Positions 12,218 through 23,772 of a DNA stretch of 64,000 bases are shown here, piece after piece (the stretch's first letter is position 1; the number at the start of each line of letters is the position of its first letter). Both the position numbers and the translations under genes were made by a program. The notes beneath the pieces are model-generated. The model was not told where the DNA came from, searched no databases, and worked only from the letters and a program-made list of their open reading frames with translations. Source of the DNA: Notamacropus eugenii (taxonomy: Eukaryota > Chordata > Mammalia > Diprotodontia > Macropodidae). The DNA is taken from contig NC_092877.1 in the NCBI RefSeq assembly GCF_028372415.1, forward strand, positions 387,673,342-387,737,341, written 5' to 3'.

Positions 12218-13438
12218 GGTGAAGCAAGGAATAGTGTATTTATCAGATTTATGGAGAAGCGAAGAATTTGTGACTAAACGAGATAGAAAGCATTATGAAG
12301 TGCAAGATGGATAATTTTGATTACATTAAACTGAAAAGTTTTTGCACAACCAAACCCAATGCAATCAAAATTCGGAGGGATGTAGAAAATTGGGAAAGCA
12401 TTTTTACAGCTAATGTTTGTGATAAAGGCCTCATTTCTAGAATACATAGAGAACTGAGTCAAATGTACAAAAAGACAAGTCATTCCCCAATTGATAAATG
12501 ATCAAAGGATATGAACATGCAATTTTCAGAGGAAGAAATTAAAGATATCTATAGTCACATGGAAAAATGCTCTAAACCACTATTGATTAGAGAGATGCAA
12601 ATCAAAACAACTCTGAGGTACCACATCATACCTCTCAGATTGGCAAACATGACAGAACAGGAAGATGAGAAATGTTGGAGAGGATGTGGGAGAGTTGAAA
12701 CACTAATTCATTGTTGGTGGAGCTGTGAGCTAATCCAACCGTTCTAGAGAGCAGTTTGGAACTATGCCCACAGATCTACAAAAATGTACATACCTTTTGA
12801 CCCAGCAATATCACTTCTAGGACTGTATCCCCAAGAGATTATAAAAATGGGAAAGGGTCCCACATGTACAAAAATATTTATAGCAGCTTTTTGTGGTGGC
12901 CAAAAACTAGAATCAAGGGGATGCCCATCAATTGGGGAAAGCCTGAACAAATTATGGATGTAGTGGAATACTATTGTGCTATAAGGATGAACAAGAAGAC
13001 TTATATGATCTGATGCTGAGTGAAAGGAGCAGAACCAGGAGAACTTTGTGCACAGCAACGACCACAGTGTGTGAGAGTTTTTTCTGGTAGACAGAACTTC
13101 ATTGCAATAAAGACTTAAAAAAATTCCCAATGGTCTTTTAAGGCAAAATGCCTTCCACATCCAGAGAAAGAACTACAGAATTCAATCGTACAAGGTAGTA
13201 GATCATTTTCTTTTGTGTTACATTTTGGTTTGTTATATGATTTCTCCCATTGATTTTAATTCTTCTGCACAGCATGACTATAGTGAAAATGTATTTAATA
13301 GGAATGTATGTGTAGAACCTATATAAAACTGTATGCCATCTAGGGGAGAGAGGGGGGAGGGAGGGAAAAATAATAATCTAAATTATATGGTAGTGACTGA
13401 AGAACACTGAAAATAAATAAAATTAATTTAAAAAAATT
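12218..13438 (+). mobile_element. L1-C, 5'-truncated L1 inserted in the RTE element
   Basis: Covers the last fifth of ORF2 (NFDYIKLKSFCTTKPNA, FSEEEIKDIYSHMEKCSK, IREMQIKTTLRYH, CWRGCGRVETLIHCWWSC, then a region in other frames) and the 3' UTR with ACTGAAAATAAATAAAATTAA and an A/T tail. Its 3' UTR matches that of L1-A. It provides the 680 bp that L1-A has lost. The RTE endonuclease frame continues on both sides. Confidence 0.9.
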
Positions 13439-13720
13439 TTTTTCTTTGACCTCATCAGGGATCATCATGGTAGGAACACAGCACTGATGATGGTGGCATG
13501 GTGTTTTCCTGCAAGTGGCAATCACATTGTCACGAGCCTGTCACTCATTCCTTCCAGGAGGCATATGAGCTTGTTGACTAGATTAGTTTTGATGACAAAA
13601 CCTATGCTCCCCTTCACTGTGGTCACTCCAGAAAAACGTGTCCAGCTCCGACTTCCACAGTAAGCAGGCCAGGGCTGGGCAAAGCAGACAATTCTTAGCA
13701 CATTTTTCTAGCTTATTCCT
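13439..13720 (-). mobile_element. RTE-like element, endonuclease N-terminal part
   Basis: Read on the minus strand this gives VGFVIKTNLVNKL, SDRLVTM and HHATIISAVFPTMMIPDEVK, the EN segment that precedes the KEDKLIILGDFN segment on the far side of L1-C. This shows that the two RTE pieces were once contiguous. Confidence 0.7.
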
Positions 13721-13859
13721 CATGCTAGAAAGTGAGTAATAGGGGTCTCTAGAAAAGACTGCTCAGACACCCAGGGGGCTGCTGAATCCCATTGTTGCTT
13801 CAATCCAGACAGAAGATGATCCCGTGACCTGGGATGCCTGTCTGTAGGGTTGTGACTAC

Positions 13860-14150
13860 AACTCCCAGGTACCTGCACCTGTTGTTTTGTCACCAGCCTG
13901 TCGCCACAGTACTTTGAGATAGGTAAAAATGGTCAAATGGTACAGGTGATGAGTTCTGATTTGCATACAAGCTGGATTTAAGTGATGCAGTTTCACTAAG
14001 TTGTCAGCCTCACTCTCTTCCAGAGTCATCCAAGTCCAGTGGCAGGACAAAAGTCAAGACACTTGGTGAAGACCCAGGATATAGTGAATGACCTTGACGT
14101 CTCCAATGTTTAACAAAGCCCTGCCCAAAACCATGTGACTGGAAAGCACC
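13860..14150 (+). repeat. Dispersed marsupial repeat (second copy at 62,570-62,765)
   Basis: Contains TTCTGATTTGCATACAAG, TTTAAGTGATGCAG, GTTGTCAGCCTCACTCTC, CCAGAGTCATCCAAGTCCAG and GTGGCAGGACAAAAGTCA. The same words, diverged, occur in the same orientation at 62,570-62,765. It may be the 5' region of the RTE element, which it abuts here on the minus strand, or an RTE-related SINE body. Confidence 0.55.
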
Positions 14151-14825
14151 AGCACCAAAGCAGCTGCCCAGACGGCCGGCCCTCAGCCCAACCATGCTGG
14201 GCCGCGGTCAGTGCCGGTAGGCTCAGTAAAGGGGGGGCTCAGTCACGCTCATCGATTTTCTTCATTTTTCCTGGTCACTAAAAAATATCATTGGTTGGAT
14301 GGAAGGCCTGTCTAGGAGGGGAAGACAAAGGGACGGCAGATTGGGGAAACTGATACACTAAAAAGACCGACAAAAACTTGTTCTACAGTTTTTAAAAATG
14401 TGAATGCTGCAAACTTAAAAGAACGCCAAGCAGGGTATTATCATCCCCTTCCTATTAATAACCTGCTGTTTGGGGTCCTCACAGTCTACCTCAGCCTGTG
14501 GGTGCTTAAACATACACATATTTATGTGCCGTGAATTTCAAACAGCTTCAAACTCCTCTTGGCTTGGAGTTGTCATTGCAGGTTACACAGTCCAGAACTG
14601 GGTGGGGAGAGACCAAGTGCTTAGTCAAGAAGGAATTAGTCATCATGGACCTAGTGGCTAATAACTGGTTGGTTTAAAAGGGGATCCTTAATTTGAATGA
14701 CTGTTTTTGTGAGTTGGACTACCAGTCCACAGTATCAGTTAGTGGGATGGCAGCCCTGCTACCAAAAATTCAATGTAAGTAGGACAGTTAGTAGTCCAAG
14801 GAAGAACTTATTACCAGTTAAAGCT
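14151..14825. other. Intronic DNA with no recognised feature
   Basis: ANKFY1 intron 3. No gene or repeat that I can name. Confidence 0.4.
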
Positions 14826-14972
14826 GTCTGAAATGGAACGGGCCACTTCACGAGTTTCGTATTCTCCATCACTGGAGGTATTCAACTGGAGGACAAGTCA
14901 CCAAAGAAGGGGTTGATATTCCAGGACTTCCAAGGGCCTTTTCCAATTCTAGGATTCTGTGGTTCTAACCTA
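14826..14972 (+). mobile_element. CR1/L3 LINE 3' end
   Basis: ATCACTGGAGGTATTCAACTGG, a CCTTTTCCAATTCTAGGATT block and a terminal ATTCTGTGGTTCT are the 3' end of CR1/L3 elements, which finish with an ATTCTRTG-type microsatellite. Confidence 0.7.
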
Positions 14973-15714
14973 AATGAGACACTTACTGGCTGCTCCAAAC
15001 TGGTTTCCAATAATGTTCTCCATATGTAATTTTTACAGATTAAAAGTAATATTATATATGAAAGATCAAATGAAGCTGTTCTGTAAGTGAAAAAAATTAA
15101 AAGAACACAAGTGACTCTAAGCAGAGCTCGGAGAAGACACCTCCTGCCGGTCTTCTGCAGGGGTGGGGGGCCCTGGATGTGGAACCCTGCATATATTGTC
15201 ACATTTTTTCAAGGCTCTGATTGGTTTTGCTCATTTATTTTCTCTTCTCCTTTTTCTTCTTTTTAAAAGTGAAATCTATGGGATGACTCTCTGGGAGGGA
15301 TCCAAAAAGGGCCTGAGGTGGCAGAAGAACAAAGAATAAGAGCATCTTTCTTCTTTGAAACAAGAATGTGCACCCTCAGGGCCTTTTCCATCCTATCCCA
15401 TCATGTGGCACATGGCAAGTGCTTCATAAATGCACGTTGATTGACTGACAGAAGCAGAAGGGGATATGGAGGGAGAGGCAGGAGGGAGCGTGTCACTGCT
15501 GGAGAAAACCCAGAGCTGCCTTCAACCCAGTTCCTATGGCCACCACTGAGGAGAGAAATCACTGTGGAGAACAGCAGCATTCACTGAGCCTGGCAAACGT
15601 GCTGGGCAGTGTGCTGAGCCCTCTACAAATGTTCTCTCAAATTACAAAGGAATCTAGTTAAAGCTCTGCATCCCACCAGCACCAGGGCTGACAAGCCAGG
15701 CTCACCCAGTCAGC
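14973..15714. other. Intronic DNA, mostly unrecognised
   Basis: Only a short SINE-like end is visible at about 15,400-15,450 (GGCAAGTGCTTCATAAATGC followed by GTTGATTGACTGAC). Otherwise I see nothing. Confidence 0.4.
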
Positions 15715-16252
15715 ATCATCCTTGATGCCTCCCTCTCCCTCATCTTTCCTACCTGTCCCCTCACCCTACCGCCATCCTTACCACTGCAGTTCCCTTCTCC
15801 CTGATCTCACTTTCTCCCAATGCAGCTGCCAAGGTGACTTTCCTAACATGCAGGACTGTCCATGTCACCCTCCCTACTCAATGACTTCCCAAGGCTCCCT
15901 GGGCTCTCCAGTCCTGCAGAGAGTGGCTCATTCCTCCTCAATCTCCCCGCAGCTGACCCCCTCTGGGAACCACCCATGTCCCCTAAAGCTCCAACTCTCA
16001 CTTTCTCTGGCCTTTTCTGAAAGTCTGGCTCCTACAAGAGGCCTCTCCCCTTCCAGCTGCCAGTGTCTTTGCCCTGACTGCCTTTTATCCAATGATGCCT
16101 CTCTTTTGTGTGTCTGGTGATCTGTGTGCTGTCTTCCCTCCTAAAATGCACACTCCCTAAGGACAGAGCCCATCTCCACTTTCCCTTGTACCCAATAATT
16201 ACCACAGTGCCTTGTGTGGAGGAAGAGCTTCATAAATTCATGTGGCCTGAAT
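15715..16252 (+). mobile_element. L2 LINE 3' end
   Basis: Matches the L2 3' region in order: CCTTGATGCCTCCCTCTCCC, GCTGCCAAGGTGACTTTCCT, CATGTCACCCTCCCTACTCA, CAGTGTCTTTGCCCTGACTG, then GGACAGAGCCCATCT and ACCACAGTGCCTTGTGTGG, with the terminal CTTCATAAATTCATG. Confidence 0.75.
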
Positions 16253-16419
16253 AACTAGAGAAGATTCAGGGAAGCCATGAGAGCAGTCCCCAAAGCATCT
16301 GAAATCCTATGCGGAAGAGGGATTAAATCTGCTGTGCTTGGTTCCAGAGCCAAGAGAAGCCCACGGCAGCCAGGAGCAGCCATGGTGGGCAGGGGCAGGG
16401 GAGAGGGAGTCAAATTATG

Positions 16420-16578
16420 GATGGAAACCTAAGACAAACTTCCTCACAATCACAGCTAGCCAAAAAGGGATGGGCTGCCTCGAGACGCAGAGGCTGCCCA
16501 CTGCCCACTGTCAAGTAGACTTTTTTAGGGATGGACTCTGAGATCTCTTCCAAGTCAGAAATTCTGTGATTTTCTGGA
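16420..16578 (+). mobile_element. CR1/L3 LINE 3' end
   Basis: GGGATGGGCTGCCTCGAGA, GGATGGACTCTGAGATCTCT, TCCAAGTCAGAAATTCTGTG: the CR1/L3 3' end with its ATTCTGTGATT tail. Confidence 0.75.
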
Positions 16579-17099
16579 ATTACACAGGGGCAAACTGCAG
16601 CTCCTCAATATTAGCACAGATTCGGCTCCAATGGAGGTAATCCCCTGCTCCTGGAGCCGGTCCAGGAAGGGCAGGGCAGTGGGTCACTTGTCAGGGAGTC
16701 CTAAAGACTGGAAGCTTGGGGCAGAGGATGGAGGAGATGTGGTCAACACCAAGAGTCTGTGATGCCATTGGGCAGCAGAGAGCAGTCAAGGCTCAGCCCC
16801 TGGAAGGGCCCTCCTGAGGCTCCTATGGCTCAGATGGAAACATGGCTAGAAGCCAGCACAGAGAGTTCAGCAAGATCTCCCAACACTACACTCTCCTTGT
16901 GCCATTGCTGGCACAATTCCTTCCCTTACACGAGGCAGGGTCTGGCAGCCACCTGCCCCAGGAAGTGCCTCTGGCCTCAGCAGGTCAAAGGTCACTGATT
17001 GGCGCTGGGCATCAAGTTATTGTGATCTCTTCCCGAGAAGACTCTCAGCAGTTTGAAAAGCAAGTGAAGCTGAGCGGGCCCCGCCAAGCCGAGACTCAC
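16579..17099. other. Intronic DNA with no recognised feature
   Basis: End of intron 3 next to exon 3. No repeat or RNA recognised. Confidence 0.4.
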
Positions 17100-17218
17100 C
17101 TGAAAGATCCAGTTCTTCAGTGGAGGCCAGACTAGTCAGACTCCAATTCTCACTGCGAGCAGCCAACACAAACTTATGAGCATTGATTAGCTGATTGCCA
17201 ACCTTGATCTTCAGGTCA
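17100..17218 (-). CDS. ANKFY1: ANKFY1 exon 3 (BTB domain, first half)
   Basis: The 119-bp exon completes a serine and encodes DLKIKVGNQLINAHKFVLAA followed by RSENWSLTSLASTEELDLS, ending one base into the next codon. The acceptor reads TTCCTTGACCAG and the donor GTGAGT. S-DLKIKVG...INAHKFVLAARS is the canonical start of a BTB/POZ domain (strand B1 and helix A1, with the 'HK-VLAARS' motif). Phases fit exons 2 and 4 exactly. In the remembered human protein the same positions read DLKIKVGDRHISAHKFVLAA, so the exon is conserved and probably functional. Confidence 0.95.
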
Positions 17219-19050
17219 CTGGTCAAGGAAAAGAGTCACATGAGTTGAGAGTACAAGACAATCCCCCTAGACAATGGCTGTCTGTCTACTGAGCTTAATG
17301 ATAAATATGTCTGAAACAGAAAACTGTGAGGCTAACAAATCTAGATTGTACATCTCATGAAAATTCTCTTTAAAAATTTTACTGGGGACCATTCATTGCT
17401 TCAGTCCAACTTCATGCCCGACCCAGGCCACAGAAGATGTGCCACTTTCAAAATGTCTTTTACAAAGATGCCCATAACGGTCAAATTCATATTAATCCTT
17501 GAGATGAAGTGACATCCTCCCCAAATAGCTTCATACAGAATGAGATGAATGATCCCTGGTAAGAAGTTAGGGTGAGCATGTCAGGGACCCTGAGCCAAGT
17601 CTAAGAGGACTTTTAGGATGCAGTCATCCAGGTACCCTGAGTCAGGGACATTTAATCTGCTGGGGCAGGCTTTCATCTAAGTCTGGGACTAGAGGAAGTC
17701 CGTGAGCAAAGGCAGTGCCACTTAGGGCATGGAGGACTGGAGACCAAGACTTGAGTCAGGTCCTGGCTCCTCTTGTGCTCTCTGATTCCTGCCGTAAGTC
17801 TACAGACAACAAACCTCGAGGTGCAAAGCTAAGTTACAAATGATCTACCATTTGCACCCACACAGAGGGAGTTTCAACCAATGAAATCACAGGTCCAGAA
17901 CAAAAAAATAAAAAATCAAGGAAGGTAGCTTGCCAAAAATACACAAGTGGATAAAAGTATAGAGCATTCCTGCTCCTGCAGGCCTAGGAAGCCCTTCCCC
18001 CCACTTCTGTTCCTTGAGGTGCCCACTTGTAGCCAGAGGAAGCCCTATCTCAGGAGCTACCCCCAGAACCTCTTTGGTGGGACAGGCACAGAGAGAGGCA
18101 GGAGTTAAGGAGGGCCACAGGGGGCGGGGTCTGCCACAACATGGACAGGGCACAGCCTGGGGATTCCTTCCTTCTATTGCGTGCTCTCTCCCAGACCTCG
18201 GCTCACTATCCCAAAGGGAGCAGCTCAAGAACTCTGCTGTACAAAGCACACCCTGTTCTTCTCACATAAACCCAATGTGGATCCAAAGGCACAGCAGGGC
18301 TCCATCCAACCCTGGTCCACAAATTCACAAGTATTGTTTTCTAGATACCTTTTACAAGCAAGGCACCCAAGAAACCAGGCCAGAAGAGGATACTAAACCC
18401 TCCCAAATGACAGAAACTACTGTTCGGTGTGACAGGATGTGAATGGATCGAGTTTTCGAATCAGAGTTCCTGAAGACTCCCCAAACAGCGAAGACTGTCT
18501 GAGTTACATCTTATCATCAACTTTCATGAAAATGAGAAGCCCTTGAATCCCATAATTCAGACACGTTCTTACTGTCATGTTTTCAATCTGGCTGGAACAA
18601 ATCTTCATTTTGCCATTTTTATACCAACATAAATTGATCAAAGAATTGTTTTTACAAAATCCCTCCAACTCAATCAAAGCCACAATCAGAGGAATATCAT
18701 GTCAGAAAAATTTCTGCCTTTACTAGTTCATAACTGCCGAGATCAGAAAATAGCAAAGATGAATTTTTTAAAAATTCAGAATTGGCTCATGTTACTGATG
18801 ACTGGCTTAATACTATAAACTGAGATGGAAGATTTAGTTTACTATCTGAAGAAGAAATGTGAAAACTTTGAAAGATATAAAAGATAAGGAAAATAATTTT
18901 TTCCTTTTTAAAATCCAGATGCTGGGATGGCTTTAATGCTTTGTTTTGTTTATATTAAGGACTTATTGTGTAGTTATCCAAATGAACATTTTAGTAGAAA
19001 AGAAATAACTTAGAAGGATATAATTTTAGAACTGGAAGTAGGGTAAGAAT
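17219..19050. other. Intron 2, no recognised repeat
   Basis: No coding exon seen. The part from about 18,440 to 18,960 is AT-rich and free of recognisable repeats, so it could hold conserved noncoding sequence; I have no direct evidence for that. Confidence 0.4.
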
Positions 19051-19165
19051 TGGGCTAAAAATAATTTCATCCAATGTCTTCATTTTAAAAATAATGAAAA
19101 TGAGCTCCAGAGAGGGAAGTGCTTGAGAGTCCAGGGTTTCTGACACGAGTCGCTGACCTTTGTTT
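19051..19165 (+). repeat. MIR-like SINE fragment
   Basis: CTTCATTTTAAAAATAATGA, GAGCTCCAGAGAGGGAAGTG and CCAGGGTTTCTGACACG resemble the MIR core with its usual 'gaaactgaggc' block degraded. Confidence 0.4.
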
Positions 19166-19984
19166 TCAGAGGGATTCCTCAGCGTCTCAATCGCAGAAAC
19201 CCATCCCATTTCAAGCTCCTGCCTGATCTCATAGGGTCAATCCCTAGACTTGAGAGGGAGTTTGATACCCTAAAGGGAGAACGAAGATGACAAACTTGCC
19301 CTCTGATTATTCCCCAAGTGGCCTTGGGAGCCACAGGTTCAATTTCTGGCTCCAACTCTAACCCATTTTTGGACATAACTAATGTAGAAGTGATGCTTCT
19401 TGGCTGTGCACATTTGCTACGACTGTTTGGTTTCCCATATCTTTTTCTTAATGAGCCGGGGCAGGTGGGAGGGAGAACTAGATCTCTGTTCACTGAAAAA
19501 AATTAATTTAGTTTATGTTTTTTACATGTAATGAAGAGGAATGGGGGTTGGGGGTGGGGAAGAAGGCCATTTTAAGTGTAGGAAAGGTGTGGGGCAAGGT
19601 CCAAGGGCCAGGCTTCCAGGTTGTAGAGGTGCCTGCACAGAGTCAGGAAAGCCCTGACAGTACAGTGATGGCAAGGCTCCAAGACTCCAGGCTCCAACTG
19701 GCCAGATGCTGGTTGGGCCGGGCTGGGGCTCTGTCCAACAGCCAAGTGCTGAAGGAGGCCTCAGGCCTGCTTGAGGAGGAGAGGAGCAAGGGCATCCCCT
19801 AGTCTGGCTTGCTCCAACCAGCTCAGTCACCTCTTCCACTGCCCCAGGACCTTCCACCCCCTTCCTAAAGCCACCTTCAGCCTTGATCTTTCTCCTGCAT
19901 TCACTCAACAACCAATCCTGCCAGTGGGGGTGGGGAAGTTAGGACAGCAGCAGAGGCTCCGCTTACAGCTGATGGCACAGTGCC
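19166..19984. other. Intron 2, no recognised feature
   Basis: No repeat or gene recognised. The stretch 19,540-19,800 is GC-rich. Confidence 0.35.
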
Positions 19985-20222
19985 CAGGGATGGCCTGAAT
20001 TCAAATCCAACCTTGGACACTTACTTTATGTGTGACCCTGGGCAAATCCACTGAACCTCTGTCTGCCTCAGTTTCCTCACATGTTGACTGAGACAATAAC
20101 AGCAACTACCTGGCAGGGTTGCTATGAGAACCAAAGGAGAGCCTAAGTATAAAGTGATGAGCCCAGGGTCTGGTATGTAGCAGGTACCATAGAAAAGCTT
20201 GTTCCTTCCCCTTCCCCCTTGA
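19985..20222 (+). repeat. MAR1-type SINE
   Basis: GAATTCAAATCCAACCTTGG (tRNA B-box-like), TGTGTGACCCTGGGCAAATC, CTCTGTCTGCCTCAGTTTCC, then the TAACAGCAACTACCTGGCAG body and a terminal GTCTGGTATGTAGCAGGTAC. The head before the B box is truncated. Confidence 0.85.
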
Positions 20223-20389
20223 TGACTGTGAAATGCTTGGTCTCCAATCTCTAGCTTCCTCAAAGAGAAGCCTTGTCTTTGGGTGCATCCTCTGCCACAT
20301 CGGGCACCATTGCCAATGGTCCCTCCTCTTCCTCCATCCAAAGAGACCAGTCCTTGGTGCTGACAGCTCAGCCCCAAGGCTCCTCTGTC

Positions 20390-21090
20390 CCCCCAACTTG
20401 GCTTTGTCTCCCTCTCCATCTGGAGTCACCCTGATGCCCTCCCCGATCTTCTGGTCCCCTGCCCCATCCCCCAACACCTCTGCCCCTCCTCACCAACTGC
20501 TGAACAAAGCTCAGTCTGACACCTGGAGCAGCTGGACACAAGACACACTCATGTTATCGAGTCCCAACCAGTCCCTCATTTCTCTCAAACCAATTCTCTA
20601 TCTCTCTCTCCAGTGTCAGGGTGAGGGTTCCAACCCTGCTCTCCCTTCTCAAGCCTCCCACACTGCCTCCCTCTCTGCTGAGGCCACTAGTCACGAGCTG
20701 GCTCTGCTCCCACTGGCTTTACCTAGGACCCTGAGGCTCTAACAAAGAGGGGGCCAAGGTGGCCTTGATCCCAGCCCTTGGGGTGCTCCAACAGACAGCT
20801 GCCTCCATTGTGGCCTCTCTCCAGATCTACTGATTCCTTCCCTACTGCCTTCAAACACACCCACTATCCCCTCCCCACCCCTCTGCACATCATCTCCCAT
20901 CTCTGTTACCTTTCTGGAAAGGAGCAAACTCTCTGAAAAAGCCGCCTGAACCTGCTGCCTTCATCCCCTCTCCTGTCACTCACTCCGCTAACCTAACGCT
21001 CTGCCAGCTGGCTTCTGATCTCGTCCTAACCTGAAGCTGCCTGCCCCATGGCTGAGGCACAGCCCCACCCTCACCTCCCTCAGCTTTGTG
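20390..21090 (+). mobile_element. L2-like LINE fragment, diverged
   Basis: A C/T-rich text with L2 words, such as TCCTGTCACTCACTCCGCTA followed by ACCTAACGCTCTGCCAGCTG and GGCTTCTGATCTCG, comparable to the L2 block 'tcactcctcaaccctctgcaatctggcttc'. The boundaries are approximate. Confidence 0.5.
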
Positions 21091-21179
21091 GGCTCCCACA
21101 CACTGACTCAGGAGGAGCTTGGGGGCTACTTCTCGGGCCAACTGCTGGCCAGGTCAAGACACCCTCATCTCATCATGGT

Positions 21180-21412
21180 GAAGGTAATAGCTAGTCACAA
21201 TAGTTTGCATGTGAAAATTCCTTTAGGGTCAGTTCATGTGGTCCTCACAACTACCCTGGGAGGTAGATGTCATGATCTCCATTCTACAGATAAGAAAACT
21301 GAGACTCAGTGATCTGCCCAGAGTCATGCAGCTGGTAAGTGTCTAAAGGAGGACTTAACTCAGGTCTTCCTGACTACAGGCCCAGTGCTCTAGGCACTGC
21401 ACCATTAGATGT
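21180..21412 (+). repeat. MIR SINE, nearly complete
   Basis: Includes CCTCACAACTACCCTGGGAG, CATTCTACAGATAAGAAAAC, GAGACTCAGTGATCTGCCCA, GAGTCATGCAGCTGGTAAG and TTCCTGACTACAGGCCCAGT in the correct order. Confidence 0.9.
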
Positions 21413-21704
21413 CTAAGGCTAGCAGCAATTCGGGCATATCAGCATGTGGAAATGGGAGAGCCCAGAGTGGTCAGACTTCTCGCTAAGAACATGAAGACTG
21501 TCCTCCTATATCTGTCTGGAGGGAATATGATACCCATATAGTGAAAAATCCCAGTGTTTGTTCAGCGCCAGAAGAAGCTCAGAAGCTCAGAGTTGCTCAC
21601 CTGGACACATGTGGAGTGAGCTCTCTCTTCTGAAGACATGGTAGCAGCCACTGTCTTTTACATAACTGAAGTTTCCATACTGGGAAATATTTAAGGTTAG
21701 TGAA

Positions 21705-21922
21705 AACCCAGATGGGTGCAGCCAGGTGGCGCCAGAGGACCCAGAGAGCCAGGAAGCCAGAAGAGCCAAATTCAAAGCCAGCTTCAGACACTAAACCTCT
21801 GCCTGCCTCAGTTTCTTCATATGTAAAATGGGAGAATAACAGCACCTATCTCCTAGGGCTGTTCTGAAGGCAATCTTTATCAAGCCCTCTGCACAATGCT
21901 GGCACACAGCAGGCACTGCCAG
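21705..21922 (+). repeat. MAR1-type SINE
   Basis: GCAGCCAGGTGGCGCC head, AAATTCAAAGCCAGCTTCAG B-box-like block, TGCCTGCCTCAGTTTCTTCA, TGTAAAATGGGAGAATAACA and a GGCACACAGCAGGCAC end. Confidence 0.85.
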
Positions 21923-22164
21923 GAAGGGGGAACGGCCCATGCCAATGCTCGGAGGGTCTTGCTCTGCACAAAAATGGAGCCAGAAGCCCACAGCACACAG
22001 AGCATGGGTTAATCCAGGTATGTTCTGGCCCAAACCCAGAGATCCTACCTCCCAAGCATCCAGAAAGAAGGTTCAAGTGAGTGTGCGACTGATGTACACC
22101 ATGCAGTGTCTGGACAGAAAAAGGAAGCAGATGCATCTAGGGAATAAACCACAAGCCTGGCACA

Positions 22165-22545
22165 CGTCAGTCAGGCACTCGGTCAGGCATTAAACATGTT
22201 TTAAGGACCTACTGTGTGCAGCACTGGGGACACAAAGAGAGGCAAAAGAGAGTCCCTGCCCCCAAGGAGCTATCGAGCTCATGGGGGAGACAAAAAAAAA
22301 CCAGACAGATGTGAACAGACAAAATCTGTACAGGAAAAAGCCAGAAATTAAGAGAGGGAAGCTCCTGGAATTAAGGAAAGGCTGGCAAAGGCTTCCTGTA
22401 GAAGGTGGAACCCGGGGCATTCAAGAGATGGAGATGAAGAGTGAGAGCAATCCAGGCATGGGGGACAGCCCCAGAAAATGGCTGGGGCGGGGAGGGGAGA
22501 TGGGGAAGGGAATGGAAGCTGAGCTGATTACTCAGACATCCAGTC
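22165..22545 (-). mobile_element. L2 LINE 3' end
   Basis: Plus-strand text GGACCTACTGTGTGCAGCAC, CTGGGGACACAAAGAGAGGC, CCCCCAAGGAGCTATCGAGC, AAAGGCTTCCTGTAGAAGG and CCAGGCATGGGGGACAG is the reverse complement of the L2 3' end. Confidence 0.75.
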
Positions 22546-22599
22546 CAGCTCCACCTGCTTGGGACTGCCCATCCCAGCCTTGATTTGATTTCCATCTAA

Positions 22600-22830
22600 A
22601 TAGATCAAAATTCTTGACAAAGTACCTTGTGCTCTTCTGGTGGAAAAGATGGGAGATCTGGACGGCACAATAAATAGAAGAGCCAGATGAAATTGGGAAT
22701 GACTAAATGGAGAGACTCTGGAAGGAGGTCTTCAGCGAAGGGCCCCAGGGATCTGTGTCCAGCCCAGTGCTGTCTTACCTTTTTCTCTCTTTTTATCAGA
22801 GATTTGGATAAAGGCATCCAGGGCCTGCTT
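22600..22830 (+). mobile_element. CR1/L3 LINE fragment (RT region)
   Basis: GACTCTGGAAGGAGGTCTTC, GGGCCCCAGGGATCTGTGTC and GATTTGGATAAAGGCATCCA correspond to the CR1/L3 polymerase segment coding 'VPQGSVLGP...DLDKGI'. Confidence 0.75.
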
Positions 22831-22959
22831 ATTACAAGTGTCCACCCATCTTCCTAAGACTGTCTGCTGGCATCCTTTGGGCACTGGTCTACCATAAACT
22901 AGGAGGACTGGATTAATGACATTTAGGGCCTGTGGGACTTGGGCACCTGCCTGACCCAT

Positions 22960-23530
22960 TTTCTCTGCCTCACCCAAGACACAGAATCAGTTAGCTGCCA
23001 AGTCCAGCTGATTCTCCCTGGGATAGCTCATAAATCCAGCTCCTCTAGCAATGGGACTATGAAAATCCTACTTCTTCTGCATTCCAGTCTTCTAATCGGA
23101 CTTCCTTTCGCTGGGCCATCCCCTGGAGTCAACTCTCCACTCCAGGGACCAAGGACAGCACCATGACCTCGCCATGTCTCTGGTGCTATTGAGGAGCCCA
23201 ATCTCGCCACTTAACGGCCCTCCTCGTGAGGCTCTAATCTCTTTGCCCAGCCTCCTTTCACACAATCACACGACTCTCAGCCATTCTCCATTCTCCTGCT
23301 GGCCCCCATCTCCAAACCTCTACTGAGCCCCTCTCCCCATTTCAGAAAGGGCCTCTCCTCACTGCCACTGCTCCAACCTGCCCCTTTGGACAATTCCTCA
23401 GCAGACACCACCGCCTCCTCACTCTCTTTGGATGTTTTACAGCCTGTGACCCAAGTCTCTCCTGTGCCCTTTCTCATCCTCCTTGGGTCACAGTTATCTG
23501 ACCTTCCTTCCTCCACGACCCTCACTCCCA
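22960..23530 (+). mobile_element. Probable L2-like fragment, highly diverged
   Basis: Long C/T-rich sequence without stable coding frame; the texture and words such as CTCATCCTCCTTGGGTCAC resemble L2. Weak call. Confidence 0.3.
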
Positions 23531-23544
23531 TGTTTACTTGTAAT

Positions 23545-23772
23545 AATATAATAAAAGTTGACATTTATATAGCATCTGACATACACAATTTCATTTGAGA
23601 CTCATGATAAACTGGTCAAGTAATGTGCTATTGTTACCCCATCTTACAGATGAGAAAACTGAGGCACAGTGACTGCTTGGAACCAGAAAGTTAGTGAGTA
23701 TTTGAGGCAGGACCTGAACTCAGCTCTTCTGACTCCTCGTTCAGTGTTGTCCCACTGGGCCCCTAGTTGCCT
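23545..23772 (+). repeat. MIR SINE, nearly complete
   Basis: GTTGACATTTATATAGCATC, TACCCCATCTTACAGATGAG, AAAACTGAGGCACAGTGACT and GACCTGAACTCAGCTCTTCT in MIR order. Confidence 0.9.

Noticed and set aside
20233-20742. Serine/proline-rich open frame of 169 codons
   Set aside because: Lies in C/T-rich L2-like DNA; composition explains the open frame.
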